From: Candidatus Susulua stagnicola
Lineage (GTDB): Bacteria > Omnitrophota > Gorgyraeia > Duberdicusellales > 4484-171
Direction: 5' to 3'
DNA length: 9,658 nucleotides
Assembly: GCA_030765735.1 (NCBI GenBank)
Contig: JAVCBZ010000101.1
Location: forward strand, 1 to 9,658
This document shows, piece by piece, positions 1 through 6,679 of the stretch. The notes beneath the pieces were generated by a model. That model did not search any database and was not told the origin of the DNA. It saw only the letters and a program-made list of their open reading frames with translations. Each line of letters opens with the position of its first letter. Positions within the stretch are counted from its first letter, which is position 1. The position numbers were made by a program, and so were the translations under genes.

Positions 1-360
1 CTACATCTGCCACCATTTCTGAGTTAACTCTTGACGGTGATATTTAAAAATATAATTATAAATATCTTCTTTGTGATCATCAGGAATACAGATAAATCTA
101 ATTCCTATTTCTCTTCTATCCGGATAATCTTTCTGCCATATTATTTGACCTGAAAATTCCAGCACATTGTCGGCCGCTAAAGTAAGATGGAAATCATTTG
201 AATCTCCAGATAAAAACTGTAAAGTTCTATCTAGAATAACTTTTAATCCATTCATGCTTATATCTTTGACTATTCCTTTAACTGTTACAGAAAGTTTGCT
301 TTGAATAAATTTCAAAGGAAAAGCAACCTGAAATCTCATAAATCCTCTTTTCTCATCCAT
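1..360 (-). CDS. PilZ domain protein, probable c-di-GMP receptor
   Basis: A complete 119-residue protein that is essentially one PilZ domain. The N-terminal RxxxR motif is present (R5 and R9, in KRGFMRF), as is the second ligand motif DxSxxG (D33, S35, G38, in DISMNGLKV). These are the residues that grip cyclic di-GMP in characterised PilZ domains, so binding is likely; the effector function cannot be read from sequence. The remainder fits the PilZ beta-barrel, with a region rich in aromatic and basic residues at the C-terminus. There is no signal peptide, membrane segment or fused output domain, so it is probably a cytoplasmic adaptor. The ATG start is preferred because an internal Met8 start would remove R5. 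The ribosome binding site is weak (AAAG about 10 nt upstream). It lies 128 bp downstream of the receiver gene on the same strand, separated by a tandem array. The stop codon sits at the window edge. Confidence 0.88.
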   Translation of the reverse strand: MDEKRGFMRFQVAFPLKFIQSKLSVTVKGIVKDISMNGLKVILDRTLQFLSGDSNDFHLTLAADNVLEFSGQIIWQKDYPDRREIGIRFICIPDDHKEDIYNYIFKYHRQELTQKWWQM

Positions 361-402
361 AATTTATCTTTAAGATTTTCTCGTATATCATTAATCAGGA
401 AA

Positions 403-486
403 ACCACATACTATATACCACATACTATATACCACATACTATATACCACATACTATATACTATATACCACATACTATATACTATCA
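403..486. repeat. Heptamer-based minisatellite, 12 x 7 bp
   Basis: The array consists of two related heptamers, A = ACCACAT and B = ACTATAT, which differ by two C/T changes. The order is A B A B A B A B B A B, followed by a degenerate B copy (ACTATCA). It can therefore be read as a 14-bp repeat (AB) with one unpaired B at 459-465. It fills most of the gap between the receiver gene and the PilZ gene and ends 2 bp before the receiver's stop codon. There are no unique spacers, so it is not a CRISPR array. If the minus-strand genes are co-transcribed, it is transcribed between them. Confidence 0.93.
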
Positions 487-488
487 TA

Positions 489-875
489 CTATTCTACGCC
501 TCTTCTCTTCAAGGCTTCTTCTATCTTTGATTTTAGCATTTCTATATGAACCGGTTTAACGATATAATCTTCATTATATAAACTAGCAGCTTTTATTTTT
601 GATTCAATATCACCTTTAGCCGTAAGCATTATCACCGGAATAGATAAAATTCCTTTAATTCTTTTAATTTTTTCTAAAACTTCAAAACCATTCATTCTAG
701 GCATCATGATATCTAAAAGTATAATATCAATATCAGTGGATGCAGCTATAGCTATTCCTTTTTTACCAGTAGTAGCTGTAATGACCTCAAAATTTCCAAC
801 TAATTCTAAATTAGCTTTTATAAAAAAGGTCAAATCTTCTTCATCATCAATGATTAATACCTTTACTGTATCCAT
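489..875 (-). CDS. Stand-alone response regulator receiver (CheY-like)
   Basis: A single receiver domain of 128 residues, with no DNA-binding or enzymatic output domain. Numbered from the ATG at 875, the acidic pocket is D10 and D11 (VLIIDDEED), the phospho-acceptor is D55 (LLDIMMPRMNG), the switch threonine is T85 (VIMLTAK) and the conserved lysine is K107 (IVKP). All catalytic residues are present. The frame can be extended to a GTG at 905, giving 138 residues. The ATG is preferred because a good Shine-Dalgarno (AAAGGAAGTG) lies just before it, the extra ten residues are not receiver-like, and a predicted promoter overlaps the GTG. The gene lies 58 bp downstream of the sensor kinase, which lacks a receiver of its own, so this is its likely partner. 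With no output domain, it probably acts by protein-protein contact or within a phosphorelay. Confidence 0.9.
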   Translation of the reverse strand: MDTVKVLIIDDEEDLTFFIKANLELVGNFEVITATTGKKGIAIAASTDIDIILLDIMMPRMNGFEVLEKIKRIKGILSIPVIMLTAKGDIESKIKAASLYNEDYIVKPVHIEMLKSKIEEALKRRGVE

Positions 876-895
876 TTCACTTCCTTTACCTTTTG

Positions 896-923
896 ATAAT
901 ACCACTGACTATAAAGATGTCAA
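896..923 (-). promoter_or_regulatory. Predicted sigma70-type promoter for the receiver gene
   Basis: On the minus strand a perfect TTGACA (918-923) is followed after 16 bp by TATTAT (896-901), a 5/6 match to TATAAT. Transcription would begin near 889, leaving a short leader that contains the AAAGGAAG ribosome binding site before the ATG at 875. It lies in the gap after the kinase stop codon, so the receiver could be expressed apart from the kinase. This is a consensus match in AT-rich DNA with no experimental support. Confidence 0.45.
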
Positions 924-933
924 GAAAGTGGTT

Positions 934-3633
934 CTATACCTTAAAAATAGGTAAAACAATCCTAACCGTAGTACCTTTGCCAAGTTCACTATCTACAAAC
1001 AAAGAACCCCGATTATTCTCGACAATTGTTTTAGACATCGCCAATCCTAAGCCAGTACCCTTTTTATCTCTTTTAGTAGTAAAAAATGGTTCAAAAAGCT
1101 TAGGTAAGTTCTCTTTATCTATACCTTCTCCAGTGTCAATTATCTCGATTACACAAACTTTTCCGCTTCTTGAAAATTCTTTTCCAGAAGCCTTAAAAGT
1201 TTTTGCTTTCATGCTGCCTCCTTGAGGCATAGCATCAATAGCATTCACAAATATATTGAAAAAAACTTGTTGCATTTGATTCTTATCTATACCAATATAG
1301 ATATCTTCTTTTGCAAACTCAGTAATTATTTCTATATCCCCTAAAGAGCTTCTATATTTAAGTAAAGAAATAGTATCATCAATCAATTCTTGAGGAGTTA
1401 CTTTTTCAGTTTTAATTTCCGACGGCATAGCAAATTTTACTAAATCACAAACAATAGTATCAGCTCGCATAGTGGATTCTTTTATTTTCTTCAAAGCAAT
1501 TTTAACATCTTCACTTTTAGTTTGTAATTTTCGCTCCAAATATTCAGTACCTCCAAGAATAATCCCTAAAGGGTTTTTTACCTCATGTGCAATTCCTGAA
1601 GAAAGTCTTCCTAAGGCTGCAAGTTTCTCAGACTGAATTAAACCATATTGAGCTTCTTTTAATTTTGCTGAAGCACAACTCAGCTCTTCATTGGCTCTTA
1701 TTCGTTCTTCCTCTACTCCAATAACTGAAGCAATAATCCCTAAAAATTTCTTATCTTCACTACCAAGTACAGGTTCATCCTTGTAAACTCCGCATAATAC
1801 GCCTATGTGTTGCTCGCGACATTTAACTGCTTTACCAATAAAAGTACGAAATTGGTAAAGAGAACAAAATGGATCCTGACTAACGCAAGAAGAATGTGTC
1901 AGGTCGTAGATAACCAAAGAACGGTCTTCCTTTTCTTTTATAACTTCAGCACAAAGACTACCCAAATACTCTCCTTTAGCCAGATAATTTAAAGGTGAGT
2001 TATATTGTCCTATAGAAAAATATGTATTAGCTTTAATATTAATCCGATGATAAAAGGCTGATTTTGCTCCTAAAACATCACCACATAACTTCACTAAACG
2101 TTGAATATTGTCTATAGAATTAGCTCCTAAATTCAATAAGCATTGATTTACCTGACTTAAGCGTTGTTCTTCCCATTTACGCTGAATAACCCCAGCTAAA
2201 GTAACTGCTATTGTATTTAGAAATTCCTCCTCCCTTTTACCTTGTTTAGACCCTTTTTCCATACAGACAACTATTACTCCGACTATATTCCCAGCATAAA
2301 TAATAGGACTACAATATTGAGCCCAAGTTTTTATATTTTTCTGTTTGTCAGCTAAATTTTCCTTAAGGCCATCATCAAACTGAAAATCTCCCAAAGATGC
2401 TGCTCGGCCGCAAATACCTTTACCAAAAGGAACTCTTCGATACTTATACTTTAAATCTTCAGAAAACTTGCTATGGACCTTCATTGACAATACTTTAGGT
2501 TCTGAATCTACAAGCAATATTGCCCCCATTCCAATAGAGGAAAATAACGGCGAAGAAAGAATAATATTAAGAGCACACTTTAGGAATCCCTCTAAAGAAA
2601 TACTTTCAAGAGAAAAACGTAAAAGAGAATTTATTGCTGCTTGAGCAAGATAGCTATGACGAATTTCTTGTTCTTGCTTATCGACTCTACTAAAATCCTC
2701 AAAAGTTTCTATGACAGCTATAATCTTACCTCGATTATTCTCTACCGGAAAAGAAACCACTCTATAAACTGCCAGCATATCTTTACCAGGTATCTTTATT
2801 ATATCTTCTTGAGTCTTTTTAGTTTTTAAAGCTTTGCATGTTGGACATAATAAACAAGATTGATTGGAAGAATTGCTAATAATATCATGACAAACTGAAC
2901 TCTCAGAAAAATTAGGATCAGCAAACCAACTTTTCATCTGCTTATTCATATAAAGGATTTCTCTATTTGGAGATACTAAAGATACTCCAGTATTAATATT
3001 ATCAATTATACTTTTGTAACCTTCTTCAGTTTTTTTCAATATCTCTTCAACTTTCTGATGGGCAGTAATGTCTACACCAACACTAATCACATATTTAGCA
3101 AAGCCTTTTTTATCGAAAACAACAGTATTGACCCACTTTATCAGCTTATTGCTACCATCTTTACATATCCAATGATCCTCGTAATCTTGAGGGAATTGGC
3201 CATGTTTTAAATCTAACAAATCATCCTTAGCAGCCTTAATATTCTCTTCTTTTAAAAAAATCCGCCAAAAACTTTTCCCTCTAACTTCAGCAAAACTATA
3301 ACCTGTTATTTTTTCACAAATACGATTAAACCTAACAATCTTTCCTGTGCGATCAAAGGCTATGACTAATGACCCTATTTTATCTAAAAAAGAAGGGATT
3401 AAATCATAATTCTTATTTAACTCATCTTCAATTTCTCTTTGCTTGTTATTAGCAATCTTTGAATAAATACCAATAGCTATCAAAGAGAATATAGTTGGTA
3501 GGCGTGACCAAAGGATATAATCATTAAAACTAAAAACAGCTTGGATAAAGCTAACATCCTCATAAACAAAAGCTTCTACTCCAGCCCAAATAAGCCAATA
3601 CAACACACTAACAATAAAAGTAAAACGTATCAT
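934..3633 (-). CDS. Membrane-anchored PAS-PAS-GAF-GAF hybrid-less sensor histidine kinase
   Basis: An 899-residue sensor kinase. Two hydrophobic helices at about 3-23 and 44-60 enclose a short loop and form a membrane anchor. PAS1 spans about 80-195 and ends in the typical VDITAHQ linker. PAS2 spans about 203-318 and carries an unusual cysteine cluster (C248, C260, C263, C266). Two GAF-like domains follow at about 330-485 and 495-645; the second is less certain. A short coiled coil (about 640-672) leads into the HisKA dimerisation helix with the phospho-acceptor H683 (IAHEVKNPL). The ATPase domain has its N box around N793 and N797 (FFNIFVNAID), G1 box DTGEGI (833-838), F box FEPFF (847-851) and G2 box GTGLGL (859-864). 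All catalytic boxes look intact. The protein would autophosphorylate H683 and pass the phosphate to a separate receiver, most likely the next gene. An in-frame stop precedes the ATG; its ribosome binding site is weak. The ligand is unknown. Confidence 0.93.
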   Translation of the reverse strand: MIRFTFIVSVLYWLIWAGVEAFVYEDVSFIQAVFSFNDYILWSRLPTIFSLIAIGIYSKIANNKQREIEDELNKNYDLIPSFLDKIGSLVIAFDRTGKIVRFNRICEKITGYSFAEVRGKSFWRIFLKEENIKAAKDDLLDLKHGQFPQDYEDHWICKDGSNKLIKWVNTVVFDKKGFAKYVISVGVDITAHQKVEEILKKTEEGYKSIIDNINTGVSLVSPNREILYMNKQMKSWFADPNFSESSVCHDIISNSSNQSCLLCPTCKALKTKKTQEDIIKIPGKDMLAVYRVVSFPVENNRGKIIAVIETFEDFSRVDKQEQEIRHSYLAQAAINSLLRFSLESISLEGFLKCALNIILSSPLFSSIGMGAILLVDSEPKVLSMKVHSKFSEDLKYKYRRVPFGKGICGRAASLGDFQFDDGLKENLADKQKNIKTWAQYCSPIIYAGNIVGVIVVCMEKGSKQGKREEEFLNTIAVTLAGVIQRKWEEQRLSQVNQCLLNLGANSIDNIQRLVKLCGDVLGAKSAFYHRINIKANTYFSIGQYNSPLNYLAKGEYLGSLCAEVIKEKEDRSLVIYDLTHSSCVSQDPFCSLYQFRTFIGKAVKCREQHIGVLCGVYKDEPVLGSEDKKFLGIIASVIGVEEERIRANEELSCASAKLKEAQYGLIQSEKLAALGRLSSGIAHEVKNPLGIILGGTEYLERKLQTKSEDVKIALKKIKESTMRADTIVCDLVKFAMPSEIKTEKVTPQELIDDTISLLKYRSSLGDIEIITEFAKEDIYIGIDKNQMQQVFFNIFVNAIDAMPQGGSMKAKTFKASGKEFSRSGKVCVIEIIDTGEGIDKENLPKLFEPFFTTKRDKKGTGLGLAMSKTIVENNRGSLFVDSELGKGTTVRIVLPIFKV

Positions 3634-3679
3634 TATCTTTATCTATCCTAAATTTTATTTTTAAATACTAATCAATTAT

Positions 3680-3707
3680 ATTTTAACCTTTCCTCTAAGA
3701 GTGTCAA
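3680..3707 (-). promoter_or_regulatory. Predicted sigma70-type promoter for the sensor kinase
   Basis: On the minus strand TTGACA (3702-3707) is followed after 16 bp by TAAAAT (3680-3685), a 5/6 match to TATAAT. An overlapping exact TATAAT sits at 3675-3680 but leaves a 21-bp spacer, which is too long. Transcription would begin near 3673, giving a leader of about 40 nt. The spacer holds a short dyad (CTCT-A-AGAG, 3693-3701) that might be an operator, though it is too short to argue strongly. The element has the same TTGACA-N16 layout as the predicted receiver promoter. Confidence 0.45.
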
Positions 3708-3790
3708 GATAGGGTTTTACAAAAAATCTTCTTTTTTTAAAAAAACACCACTCAAGTTAAAGGTTTACAAGGATAAAAATAAGTCCTACA

Positions 3791-4504
3791 ATGCTCTTTA
3801 TGTTCGCCAACTATCTAAAAGCAATAAAAAATCTTTTTTTTCCTCGTCTTTGTCTCTGCTGTGAAAAGAAAATATCTAAAGGATATCTTTGCCTAGAATG
3901 TGAAAGTAAAATCACCTTTCTCTCTCAGCCACGTTGCCATCATTGCCTAATGCCTTTAAGTACTAACTCTTCATGCCTTTGTCAAGAATGCCTTAAGAAA
4001 AATTACCCCTACCAAAGACTTATCAGTGCTACAGCCTATAAAGAACCTTTAACGAGCTTAATACATCTCTTCAAATATAGGAATTACGACTATTTAGCTA
4101 ATTTTCTCTCATCTTTAATGATAAAACACTTATCAAAAATTGACTTTAATCCTAATAAATACAAGCTTATTACCTCTGTTCCTTTACATAAAGATAAGCT
4201 AAAAACAAGGGGCTATAATCAATCCCAGCTTCTTTCAAAATTGTTATCAAATCATTTTAAAATCCCTTCCAAGGATGATATAATAGAAAATACAAATATT
4301 CGGCCTTCACAAACTAAACTGCCAAAAGAACAAAGAGAGAAGAATACCGAAGGAATATTTGTGGTAAAAAAAAATTTAAAAAATAAAAATATTATCTTAG
4401 TAGATGACATCTTTACTACTGGTTCAACAGTTAGCGCCTGCGCCAGAGCTTTGCGAGAAAAACAAGCGGGAAATATTACAATAATAACTTTATCAAAAAC
4501 TTAA
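3791..4504 (+). CDS. comF: ComF family protein (amidophosphoribosyltransferase-like)
   Basis: A 237-residue protein of the usual ComF length. The N-terminal third holds a cysteine-rich, probably zinc-binding region with Cys at 21, 23, 24, 34, 37, 49, 52, 62, 64 and 67. The family block VPLHKDKLKTRGYNQSQLLS follows at about 130-149. The type I phosphoribosyltransferase PRPP loop IILVDDIFTTGST is at 201-213. In naturally competent bacteria ComF takes part in handling incoming single-stranded DNA; homologues also occur in bacteria not known to be competent, and the chemical reaction is unsettled. Met1 and Met4 are both possible starts, and neither has a well-placed Shine-Dalgarno (the nearest AAGGA ends 17 nt before Met1). 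It starts a plus-strand run with the two permease genes, 21 bp ahead of lptF, so co-transcription is likely although the functions look unrelated. Confidence 0.9.
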   Translation: MLFMFANYLKAIKNLFFPRLCLCCEKKISKGYLCLECESKITFLSQPRCHHCLMPLSTNSSCLCQECLKKNYPYQRLISATAYKEPLTSLIHLFKYRNYDYLANFLSSLMIKHLSKIDFNPNKYKLITSVPLHKDKLKTRGYNQSQLLSKLLSNHFKIPSKDDIIENTNIRPSQTKLPKEQREKNTEGIFVVKKNLKNKNIILVDDIFTTGSTVSACARALREKQAGNITIITLSKT

Positions 4505-4525
4505 TAAAACTATTAAACTAAAAAA

Positions 4526-4840
4526 ATGAAGATTCTAAGAAATTACATCATTAAAGACTTTTTGTCAGTTTTTATATTTTCATTCCTTATTCTTAGCATG
4601 GTAATGCTCATGGGTAATCTAATGAAAATATCTGATATGATTGTAAGAAAAGGTATAGGTATTATCGACGCTTTTAAAATACTTTCCTTCTTTATCCCCT
4701 ATCTCTTAGGCTTTACCATTCCCCTAGCCTTTCTAATGGGGGTTTTATTAGTTATGGGTAGACTAATTGCTGATAATGAAATTATTGCTATCAGAGTAGC
4801 TGGGATTTCTCTTTTTAAAATCTTAGAACAATCTTCTTAG
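4526..4840 (+). CDS. N-terminal fragment of the split LptF permease
   Basis: This is the 104-codon reading frame as it stands. It begins MKILRNYIIKDFLSVF, the usual start of LptF/G proteins (short cytoplasmic tail, then first helix). It contains the first helix (about 12-32) and second helix (about 50-75) and ends prematurely in the out-of-frame tail LEQSS. The start has an A-rich leader and no Shine-Dalgarno. On its own it lacks the periplasmic domain and four helices and should not form a working permease. Confidence 0.7.
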   Translation: MKILRNYIIKDFLSVFIFSFLILSMVMLMGNLMKISDMIVRKGIGIIDAFKILSFFIPYLLGFTIPLAFLMGVLLVMGRLIADNEIIAIRVAGISLFKILEQSS

Positions 4841-5604
4841 TTTTAGGCTTTATCTTTTCACTCTTTCTATTTATTCTTAATGACCGAGTAATCCCTGACT
4901 TTCACTATCGTTACCGAAGCGAAATAAAAAATATCTATTTTAAAAATGTATCGGCTCTTATTGAACCTGGTGTATTTTCGGAACATTTTGAAAATTACAT
5001 CCTTTATGTTGCCGATAAGAATGGTAACAAATTAAAGAATGTCTTTATTTATGAGATTGACGATAAACAAAAAACCACTAAAGTAACTTTTGCTAAAAAA
5101 GGCGAATTTATCGTTGAAGGCGATATATTAAAAATAAAATTAGAAGAAGGCTTTAGAGATGAAACTGTCTCTAAAGAAAAAATGGAACTTTATCGTCTTA
5201 ATTTTAAAGTATTTTTCATGGATATACCTATCCAGAAACGTGAAAAAGTCCAAGTAAATAAAAAATCCTCAGATATGCGACTTTCAGAACTTAGGAAAAA
5301 AATTGCTTTAATTGATGCTCCAGAATTGAAAGGTGAATTTCATAAACGAATAAGCTTTTCCTTCTCATGCCTGGCTTTTATTATCCTTGGTTTTGGTATA
5401 TCTTTAGCAGTAAAACATCGCGAAAAATCAATAAATTTTGGCATTGCTTTTTTAACCGCTGGATTTTACTACTTGTTATTCATCTTAGGAGAAGCTCTAC
5501 TTGAATATCGCTATATTCCTCCTGCGCTAGGCATGTGGCTACCAAATATAATTGTTGTCTCAATAGGTGGATATCTTATCTTTAAATATGCGTATTCTAG
5601 ATAA
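4819..5604 (+). CDS. C-terminal fragment of the split LptF permease
   Basis: This frame is open from 4819 (an in-frame TAA lies at 4816-4818) to the TAA at 5602. It encodes the third helix, the periplasmic domain and the three last helices. It has no ATG, GTG or TTG until the ATG at 5182, which sits inside the periplasmic domain and has no good ribosome binding site. A gene finder would probably report only 5182-5604 (140 codons), a misleading start. The last 17 bases overlap the start of lptG. Confidence 0.65.
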   Translation, partial: NLRTIFLVLGFIFSLFLFILNDRVIPDFHYRYRSEIKNIYFKNVSALIEPGVFSEHFENYILYVADKNGNKLKNVFIYEIDDKQKTTKVTFAKKGEFIVEGDILKIKLEEGFRDETVSKEKMELYRLNFKVFFMDIPIQKREKVQVNKKSSDMRLSELRKKIALIDAPELKGEFHKRISFSFSCLAFIILGFGISLAVKHREKSINFGIAFLTAGFYYLLFILGEALLEYRYIPPALGMWLPNIIVVSIGGYLIFKYAYSR

Positions 5605-6676
5605 ATACATAATAAAAAATATAAGTTTAGGATATTTTTTCATCCTTTTAGTCTTTATAGGGCTCTACTTTATTGCTGATATATTCACCAATCTCTCTGA
5701 TTTTCTACAAGCCAAAACTTCTTTATTAATTTTAGTGCAATATTATATTGCTTCTATACCATTAATATTCTTAAGAGTAAGCCCTTTAGCTCTATTGATA
5801 AGCACACTCTATACTTTCGGAGAGCTAAACAAAAATAACGAAATCATAAGTATTAGAGCCTCTGGTACAACTATTATACGTATTGCTTTTCCAATCATAT
5901 TTTTTGCTTTATTTCTCTCAGTGCTGACTTTATTCGTACAAGAAAAAACTCTTATGAAATCACAAAAAAGAGTTGATGATATAAAAACACAATTTATAAA
6001 AAAAACTATGGCTAATGCCACTGAAGAGCATAACCTTGCTTTTACCTCTGGAGACAGAATATTTTTTGTTCAGAAATTTTTTCCTAAAAAAGGCCTCCTG
6101 AAAAATGTTATAATTTTTGAAGATGGAGAAGACAGAAAACTTAAGAAAAAAATAGTCTGCAAAGAAATTTCTTATGAATATGGTTTTTGGATTGCTAAAG
6201 ATATTATTGAATATGATCTTGATCTTGATGGAAACATATCTAATATTCCTATTTCTTTGCCAACTAAAAAAATCAGTCTTAAAGAAAAACCTCAAGAATT
6301 ACTATTAAAAAGAAGTATTTTTTCTCAATTCTCATCCTTAAGCCACTTAAAAAAAGAAATATCACGACTAAAAAAAGTAAAGGCTAATAAGCTCTTAGCA
6401 AATTTAACTATCGACTATTATCAAAAAATAGCTGATCCATTTTCTCATCTTTTTATTGTTATTGGTATCTTGCCCTTAGCCTTAGAAATCAAAAAAAGAA
6501 AAGTAGCCCTTTCCTCTGTGGGAATAGGATTTATCTTTAGCTTTATTTACTATGTGCTTTCTTCTTTTAGTATTGCTCTAGGCAAATCAGGGATTATCTT
6601 GCCTTTTTTAAGCGTAAGTTTAGCCCCAGCATTTTTCCTAACTGTAGGAATAACTGGACTTCTTATGATTAGGTAA
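5588..6676 (+). CDS. lptG: LptF/LptG (YjgP/YjgQ) family LPS export permease
   Basis: An intact inner-membrane permease of 362 residues from the ATG at 5588. Three helices lie near residues 14-33, 53-76 and 98-118. A periplasmic region follows (about 120-275), then three more helices near 279-297, 303-324 and 328-353. The cytoplasmic-loop block ELNKNNEIISIRASG, the counterpart of DNEIIAIRVAG in the preceding gene, is the clearest family signature. A GTG at 5567 would add seven residues (MDILSLN). The ATG is preferred because it gives the standard N-terminus MRILDKYIIK. It overlaps the end of lptF by 17 bp, which suggests translational coupling. With LptF and the ATPase LptB (not in this window) it would drive lipopolysaccharide from the inner membrane toward the LptC/LptA bridge. 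Its stop codon lies 3 bp from the alr stop codon on the other strand. The family call is firm; LptG rather than LptF rests on gene order. Confidence 0.9.
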   Translation: MRILDKYIIKNISLGYFFILLVFIGLYFIADIFTNLSDFLQAKTSLLILVQYYIASIPLIFLRVSPLALLISTLYTFGELNKNNEIISIRASGTTIIRIAFPIIFFALFLSVLTLFVQEKTLMKSQKRVDDIKTQFIKKTMANATEEHNLAFTSGDRIFFVQKFFPKKGLLKNVIIFEDGEDRKLKKKIVCKEISYEYGFWIAKDIIEYDLDLDGNISNIPISLPTKKISLKEKPQELLLKRSIFSQFSSLSHLKKEISRLKKVKANKLLANLTIDYYQKIADPFSHLFIVIGILPLALEIKKRKVALSSVGIGFIFSFIYYVLSSFSIALGKSGIILPFLSVSLAPAFFLTVGITGLLMIR

Positions 6677-6679
6677 TTA

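Larger units (their letters stand above)
4526..5604 (+). pseudogene. lptF: LptF/LptG (YjgP/YjgQ) family permease, frameshifted
   Basis: This is one LptF-type gene in two frames. The N-terminal part (4526-4840) holds the first two membrane helices and the conserved stretch DNEIIAIRVAGISLFKIL, then meets a TAG. The frame at -1 is open from 4819 to the TAA at 5602. It continues the family pattern directly: third helix (FLVLGFIFSLFLFILNDRVIP), the periplasmic beta-jellyroll region (EPGVF...NYILYV), and three C-terminal helices starting near EFHKRISFS. Restoring one base, for example a fifth A in the A4 run at 4817-4820, gives an uninterrupted protein of about 359 residues reading GISLFKNLRTIFLVLG across the join. 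That is close to the length of the intact neighbour. An intact protein would pair with LptG in the LptB2FG transporter that extracts lipopolysaccharide from the inner membrane. The cause may be a sequencing or assembly error or a true mutation; a homopolymer deletion in an otherwise well-kept gene makes error plausible. Assigning LptF rather than LptG rests mainly on gene order. Confidence 0.85.

Noticed and set aside
403..486. CRISPR array
   Set aside because: The unit is 7 or 14 bp with no unique spacers and no cas genes nearby.
301..549. Plus-strand frame of 82 codons with a YTTYYILYTTYYIL repeat
   Set aside because: It is the heptamer array read as codons and overlaps two well-supported minus-strand genes.
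706..1225. Plus-strand frames opposite the receiver and kinase genes
   Set aside because: They have no recognisable domains and are antisense to strong PAS/HATPase/receiver coding; they are shadows.
1807..2829. Short plus-strand frames opposite the kinase GAF and PAS regions
   Set aside because: Short and featureless, and wholly inside the kinase gene.
3716..3790. Promoter for comF and the lpt genes
   Set aside because: A-tracts, a T7A7 palindrome (3732-3745) and TAAAAA-like hexamers are present, but I could not find a -35/-10 pair with acceptable match and spacing. A promoter is expected here but cannot be placed.
4811..4840. Programmed -1 ribosomal frameshift making full-length LptF
   Set aside because: No heptamer allows both tRNAs to re-pair, and the -1 frame has a TAA at 4816-4818, so slippage on the T5A4 run would hit a stop.
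5809..6295. Minus-strand frames opposite lptG
   Set aside because: They are antisense to an intact permease and have low-complexity Phe/Lys/Ile content typical of shadows in AT-rich DNA.
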